The translations under genes and the position numbers were made by a program. A DNA stretch of 22,470 nt from a virus: positions 1 to 22,470 of IMG/VR virus record IMGVR_UViG_3300042565_000432. One strand, 5' to 3'. Every line of letters begins with the position of its first letter. Positions within the stretch are counted from its first letter, which is position 1. Positions 19,461 to 22,470 of this stretch are shown piece after piece. The notes under the pieces were generated by a model. The model was not told where the DNA came from. It saw only the letters and a list, made by a program, of their open reading frames with translations, and did no database searches.

Positions 19461-19861
19461 TACTTGGCCAATGGATTGATCGTTGATTTGCGTAATGCTT
19501 TCATCTCCTCACGCACTGCGCTAAGAGATACATCAATCTCTCTTTGTGATCCTTTAATGATGGCTGCTGTTTCTTTAGATGTAGCAAAAGCTTCTGATGC
19601 TTTCTCATACGCTCTGTTGTTAGACATAGCTAATTCAATCATACGATTGTCAGCAGCTTTAACTCTATCTTCTACTAATGTAATGCGTGTTTCAACATTA
19701 CTCATTTTCTTTACTTCTTCAATTGTCGAAGTCAAATCGTTGAATAGGGTTATCCCGTAGTAGACTGCTCCACTGGTAGGAACTAGCACTGATAAGATTA
19801 TCCCCAAGATCATCTGCGAGGATAAGTTTAAGGTATACTTCTTGTTCTCTTGCGTAGTCAT
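19460..19861 (-). CDS. Membrane-anchored coiled-coil protein (spanin-like)
   Basis: A 133-residue protein with one N-terminal transmembrane helix (MILGIILSVLVPTSGAVYYG, about 17-36) followed by about 90 residues of charged heptad-like sequence (ETRITLVEDRVKAADNRMIE), predicted periplasmic coiled coil. This is the layout of an inner-membrane spanin, which would fuse the membranes at lysis, and it lies beside the holin and lysozyme. No lipoprotein partner is seen embedded in it, so this stays an inference. Its first 143 nt lie within the preceding gene in another frame, with GGAG 7 nt before the ATG. Confidence 0.68.
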   Translation of the reverse strand: MTTQENKKYTLNLSSQMILGIILSVLVPTSGAVYYGITLFNDLTSTIEEVKKMSNVETRITLVEDRVKAADNRMIELAMSNNRAYEKASEAFATSKETAAIIKGSQREIDVSLSAVREEMKALRKSTINPLAK

Positions 19862-20747
19862 TCTCTTGCTCCATGTTGATTGCTTCTATGATCTGTTGGT
19901 TCTGTATCGTGTATGCTTGAGTCAATAGTTGCATGCTCATAACAATCCCAAACCCAGGCACGAGTTCCTTTGATTTCGGAAGCTCTTGTTTTGGGTCTAG
20001 CTTCGCTTCTGTATTTGCGGTTGTTCTCGATGCGGGCTGTGATTCTTGTCTGCTTTCTGTCTTGACTTCCGTCTTGGTTTCTTGACGCACCGAAGTAGTC
20101 ACCTCTGGCATCTGAGTCTGCGCAAAATCCATTGGCACAATTACAGGTTCTATTGGTATGACTGGTGCATTGATGGGATTCAATGGACTTGTCACACTGA
20201 GTGGACTTGTCGGACTGATTGGATTCGTTGGATTGTCCATCGACTTGACACAACTGTTGGTAACTTGAATCCAAGAACCAAACGCTGGAGTCGAGTATGG
20301 ATCTGAGCATGTCGAAGTTCTTTGCTCTAGTATTGATCCAGTGTATCCAGCTTCGCATGCTAGTGTCCTTTGTTCTGTAGCTTCGAAACAAGTTGGCGGA
20401 TCTTGTGTGCAATTATCTGACGTAGTTGTCCAAGAAGTCCAAGTACTTGAGCTACAAGCATAGGAACGACTCTGATTAACCACTCCACTATAGTGCGGTA
20501 GAGGGCAACTAAGCGATTGATACTCCACTGTATCGGTGCAGACTGGCTGAATGTATGGAGCGCAGATAGGATCATCTGGCCTATACGGACACCATGCTGT
20601 AGCAAGCGCTGTAGCATCGTCAATGCCATGGCACTGTAAGTTACTAACCCAGCCTTGAGCTGTTGGAACATATGTGCAATACCATGCATAGAGTGGGTTA
20701 CTCCACAGGAGTATTAGGAATAAGAGGGAGCGTATAGGTAGGACCAT
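19719..20747 (-). CDS. Secreted Cys-rich protein with thrombospondin-like repeats
   Basis: A 342-residue exported protein. I start at the MVLPIRSLLF methionine because an upstream start would only add residues inside the previous gene. A signal peptide (about 1-21) ends SNPLYA before WYC. Residues about 22-170 hold many Cys and repeated TSP1-like blocks (TWTSWTTTSDNC; GSWIQVTNSC) with EQRTLACEAGY and QRTSTCSDPY motifs. A Pro/Asn/Ser linker (about 175-215) and a Glu/Thr/Lys-rich region follow, then a C-terminal helical part with no hydrophobic anchor. Similar modules occur in surface and conjugation-linked proteins. It could coat or modify the envelope. Its 3' end overlaps the next gene by 143 nt. 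Confidence 0.7.
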   Translation of the reverse strand: MVLPIRSLLFLILLWSNPLYAWYCTYVPTAQGWVSNLQCHGIDDATALATAWCPYRPDDPICAPYIQPVCTDTVEYQSLSCPLPHYSGVVNQSRSYACSSSTWTSWTTTSDNCTQDPPTCFEATEQRTLACEAGYTGSILEQRTSTCSDPYSTPAFGSWIQVTNSCVKSMDNPTNPISPTSPLSVTSPLNPINAPVIPIEPVIVPMDFAQTQMPEVTTSVRQETKTEVKTESRQESQPASRTTANTEAKLDPKQELPKSKELVPGFGIVMSMQLLTQAYTIQNQQIIEAINMEQENDYAREQEVYLKLILADDLGDNLISASSYQWSSLLRDNPIQRFDFDN

Positions 20748-21264
20748 ATAGTTTCTCAAATCGTTTTGGATCTCTCTCATGCCATGCACGTTTAGCTGTG
20801 TAACCTAGTGAGCCACCAATAGGGCAAGGTGAGCCAGACATTTCCATAGCTTCCCAAACACGATTGTCTTGACACAATACTGATACTGCTGCTACCTTTA
20901 AACCTAAGTCGTTAAGTGTCTTAGCTAGTTTAATACGCTCACAGTTTTCATCTGTGATAGTAGCACCACCACTGATAGAGAACATGCCTGTGTTAGCACC
21001 ACCAGATACACCAGACTTACACATGTCATTAGAGAAACCAGACATGGATGGGGCCATAGCACTAGGCACTGGCATCCCTTTGTTGTTGATCGTTGTTGTA
21101 TCAGCATGAGCATAACTTTGACTAAGCAAGAATACAATAACGAAGCCAGCTGTAGCAAGAAGGATCTGCTCTAAGCGTTTAAGTCTAGCATTGATTTGCT
21201 CATAACGAATAGCACATACTTCCTCGTGTGTGCTTAGCCTTGATTCTACGTCATGTTTAACCAT
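20698..21264 (-). CDS. Inner-membrane protein with periplasmic domain
   Basis: A 188-residue protein. The ATG at 21264, with AGAGGAA upstream and lying at the end of the endonuclease gene (TAACATG), is preferred to an earlier in-frame start. It has a short charged helix (RYEQINARLKRLEQ), a transmembrane segment (ILLATAGFVIVFLLSQSYAH, about 34-53) that may be cleaved after AHA, a Gly/Ser-rich stretch and a conserved-looking domain (GLKVAAVSVLCQDNRVWEAM). Related uncharacterised proteins occur in phages of Burkholderia-group hosts, by my recollection. No function can be given. Confidence 0.65.
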   Translation of the reverse strand: MVKHDVESRLSTHEEVCAIRYEQINARLKRLEQILLATAGFVIVFLLSQSYAHADTTTINNKGMPVPSAMAPSMSGFSNDMCKSGVSGGANTGMFSISGGATITDENCERIKLAKTLNDLGLKVAAVSVLCQDNRVWEAMEMSGSPCPIGGSLGYTAKRAWHERDPKRFEKLYGPTYTLPLIPNTPVE

Positions 21265-21265
21265 G

Positions 21266-21889
21266 TTATTCCTCTGCTGGTTCTGGTGTATTGCCTTCTT
21301 CAAAGGCTCTATCTAAAGACCATTTGTATCTAACAATTCTACTTCTTAGTTTGTCATAATTCATATTTAGTTCCTTTGACCATTGTGCTATTGTTTGTTT
21401 TTTACCTTGCCATTCTACAAAAACATTAGCTCTTGTATTATTAGCTTGTTGTTCTCTTGTAGCCCAACGACAATTAGATTTCTCATAATTGCCATTAACA
21501 TCTATTCTATCTAAACTCATTCCTTCTGTAGCTTCACCCATATCAAGATAAAAGTTTTCAAAACTATCCCATCTTTTATCATAAGTAATTCCACGAGAAG
21601 AATAGTCTTGATTTATCCTATTACATCTATTCCTCATGGCTCCCCACATAGCATAAGTCTTTGTGTTTGTTTTGCCATGAGTAGTATTAGCCTTAGCTAT
21701 TCGTTCTTTATGTTCACATCCACAAGAGTTAATCTTACCTTGCACCATATCAGATGCTTTAATCTCTTTTTGTTTGCCACATTTACACTGGCAAATCCAC
21801 CAAGCACCATTACCTTTTGATCTTCCTAATTTCAGTATGGTTAAACTACCAAACTGAAATCCAGTTAAATCACTTAGAGGTTTGCCCAC
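21266..21889 (-). CDS. HNH-type homing endonuclease-like protein
   Basis: A 207-residue protein with the common N-terminus PLSDLTGFQFGSLTILKLGR, a Cys cluster (CQCKCGKQ, then SCGC), a central TYAMWGAMRNRCNR and the HNH-type core LDRIDVNGNYEKSNCRWATR, followed by a DNA-binding helical tail (TIAQWSKELNMNYDKLRSRI). Free-standing phage endonucleases of this type cut DNA at defined sites and spread between genomes. I start at the GTG at 21889 (AGGAAG 7 nt upstream), which matches the usual family N-terminus; an upstream ATG lies deeper inside the previous gene. It is inserted between tail and lysis-side genes. Confidence 0.8.
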   Translation of the reverse strand: MGKPLSDLTGFQFGSLTILKLGRSKGNGAWWICQCKCGKQKEIKASDMVQGKINSCGCEHKERIAKANTTHGKTNTKTYAMWGAMRNRCNRINQDYSSRGITYDKRWDSFENFYLDMGEATEGMSLDRIDVNGNYEKSNCRWATREQQANNTRANVFVEWQGKKQTIAQWSKELNMNYDKLRSRIVRYKWSLDRAFEEGNTPEPAEE

Positions 21890-22052
21890 TAGGCACTTCC
21901 TCGTCTGGACCATAAACCTTACCACCTTCTTCTTTATACTTTAAGTAGGCTTGGTAGTCTGTGTTAGCTGGGTCAAATGGGATAAAAGCTCCATCTTCTC
22001 TTTGAACCATATAAGGCTTGTTTGATACACTATGAATAATTAATTTATACAT
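21870..22052 (-). CDS. Small tail-associated hypothetical protein, 60 aa
   Basis: A 60-residue protein, MYKLIIHSVSNKPYMVQRED at the start, then GAFIPFDPANTDYQAYLKYK and an acidic end. The PFDPANxDYQAYLxWxxxG pattern is common in small phage proteins next to tail fibres, by my recollection. GGAG lies 10 nt before the ATG, 2 nt after the tail-fibre stop. Possibly a tail-fibre assembly partner, but not shown. Confidence 0.65.
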   Translation of the reverse strand: MYKLIIHSVSNKPYMVQREDGAFIPFDPANTDYQAYLKYKEEGGKVYGPDEEVPSGQTSK

Positions 22053-22054
22053 GA

Positions 22055-22470
22055 TTATAACTCCGCAGAAGCTGAATAGCCAAAAATAATTCCATAGCCA
22101 CCAGTCGATACATTACCACCACTTTTATTAATAACAGTAAAGCCGTATGTTAAAGTATCACCAATAGAACCGCTACTAGCCGCCAAGTCTGTACCAGTCC
22201 ACCCATTACCTGCCATGCTTGTTGTGCTTGTTGAATAACTATAAATAGTTACTGTTGATAATACTCTTTTTTGAACTCTAAAAAAGAATGGACCCATAAT
22301 TTGTTGTGCTGCGTTTACACCGCCACCAATAGTATTTGTGCCTGAAGGTAAAAACGCATAAGAATTTGGTGTATTTGTTGGAATAGCTTGCGGTGAGTTT
22401 CCTTGATTATAAGATGTTTCAAAATACCTCTGACAATTAGCCAATTCCTGATTATAAAGTCTGCGTTCAA
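22055..22470 (-). CDS. Tail fibre C-terminal part (runs off the window)
   Basis: The frame is open to the right edge, giving 138 residues without a natural start here. Upstream codons read ERRLYNQELANCQRYFETSY, the typical hinge before the receptor-binding or beta-rich tip of phage tail-fibre proteins. The rest is Gly/Ser/Thr-rich with strand-forming segments (RVLSTVTIYSYSTS; TYGFTVINKS) and ends GYSASAEL. The true N-terminus lies beyond position 22470. It most likely binds the host surface. Confidence 0.78.
   Translation of the reverse strand, partial: ERRLYNQELANCQRYFETSYNQGNSPQAIPTNTPNSYAFLPSGTNTIGGGVNAAQQIMGPFFFRVQKRVLSTVTIYSYSTSTTSMAGNGWTGTDLAASSGSIGDTLTYGFTVINKSGGNVSTGGYGIIFGYSASAEL

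Noticed and set aside
19858-20412. 184-residue third frame inside the secreted-protein gene
   Set aside because: Ser/Arg-rich composition without motif, no ribosome site; the signal-peptide frame explains the DNA.
1-22470. tRNA genes, CRISPR arrays, insertion sequences and phage att sites
   Set aside because: No T-loop GGTTCGA-type motif with cloverleaf arms, no regular spaced repeats, no transposase ends and no long direct repeats near the serine recombinase were seen by eye.

Overview
The window is part of a tailed-phage genome (or a phage-derived metagenomic contig). Capsid, portal, terminase, endolysin, holin and tail-fibre genes are all present, and genes are packed with 1-14 nt stop/start overlaps. 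The sequence is AT-rich. The portal resembles the head-to-tail connecting protein of short-tailed phages, and a T7 Gp13-type protein lies next to the terminase, which together suggest a podovirus-like virion with a Gram-negative host. No RNA polymerase, DNA polymerase, helicase, primase or tRNA gene is visible here. The host and exact phage group cannot be named from sequence alone.

Layout. (1) Positions 1-9956 are all on the minus strand. Reading leftward from 9956, this arm starts with small early-type genes: a ribbon-helix-helix protein, RusA resolvase, a zinc-ribbon protein and a protein with an SSB-like acidic tail. Packaging follows (terminase small-subunit candidate, terminase large subunit), then a Gp13-like protein, a run of small virion-associated genes, the portal, a scaffold-type protein, a strong intrinsic terminator, a structured leader, the major capsid protein and a small structural protein. 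(2) Positions 9957-10644 hold no convincing gene. They begin with two back-to-back promoters with identical hexamers. One fires leftward into the arm just described. The other fires rightward into non-coding DNA that can form several stems, so a phage ncRNA or an origin-linked RNA is likely. (3) A winged-helix protein (10645-11244, minus) faces a promoter/operator region. (4) Positions 11362-17129 are plus strand. They carry a conserved hypothetical gene and mini-genes, then a translationally coupled recombination operon (serine recombinase, YqaJ exonuclease, small basic protein, ERF annealing protein), followed by small membrane proteins, a SleB-type cell-wall hydrolase, a glycosyltransferase and a membrane peptide. 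(5) Positions 17216-22470 are minus strand again. Reading leftward: the C-terminal end of a tail fibre, a small protein, an HNH-type endonuclease, two exported or membrane proteins, a membrane coiled-coil protein, a SprT-like metalloprotease, a holin, a lysozyme, a metallophosphoesterase and a small acidic protein.

How it fits together. YqaJ exonuclease plus ERF annealase form a lambda Red-like pair, with RusA to resolve the resulting junctions. The winged-helix protein beside the non-coding block is the best local candidate for a replication initiator or regulator, so replication would depend mostly on host enzymes. Holin, lysozyme and probably the membrane coiled-coil protein form the lysis cassette. 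The most unusual points are the divergent promoters with the non-coding RNA block, a leader motif repeated before four plus-strand genes, the 143-nt dual-coding overlap between a secreted cysteine-rich protein and a membrane protein, and an SSB-like tail on a protein whose fold I do not recognise.
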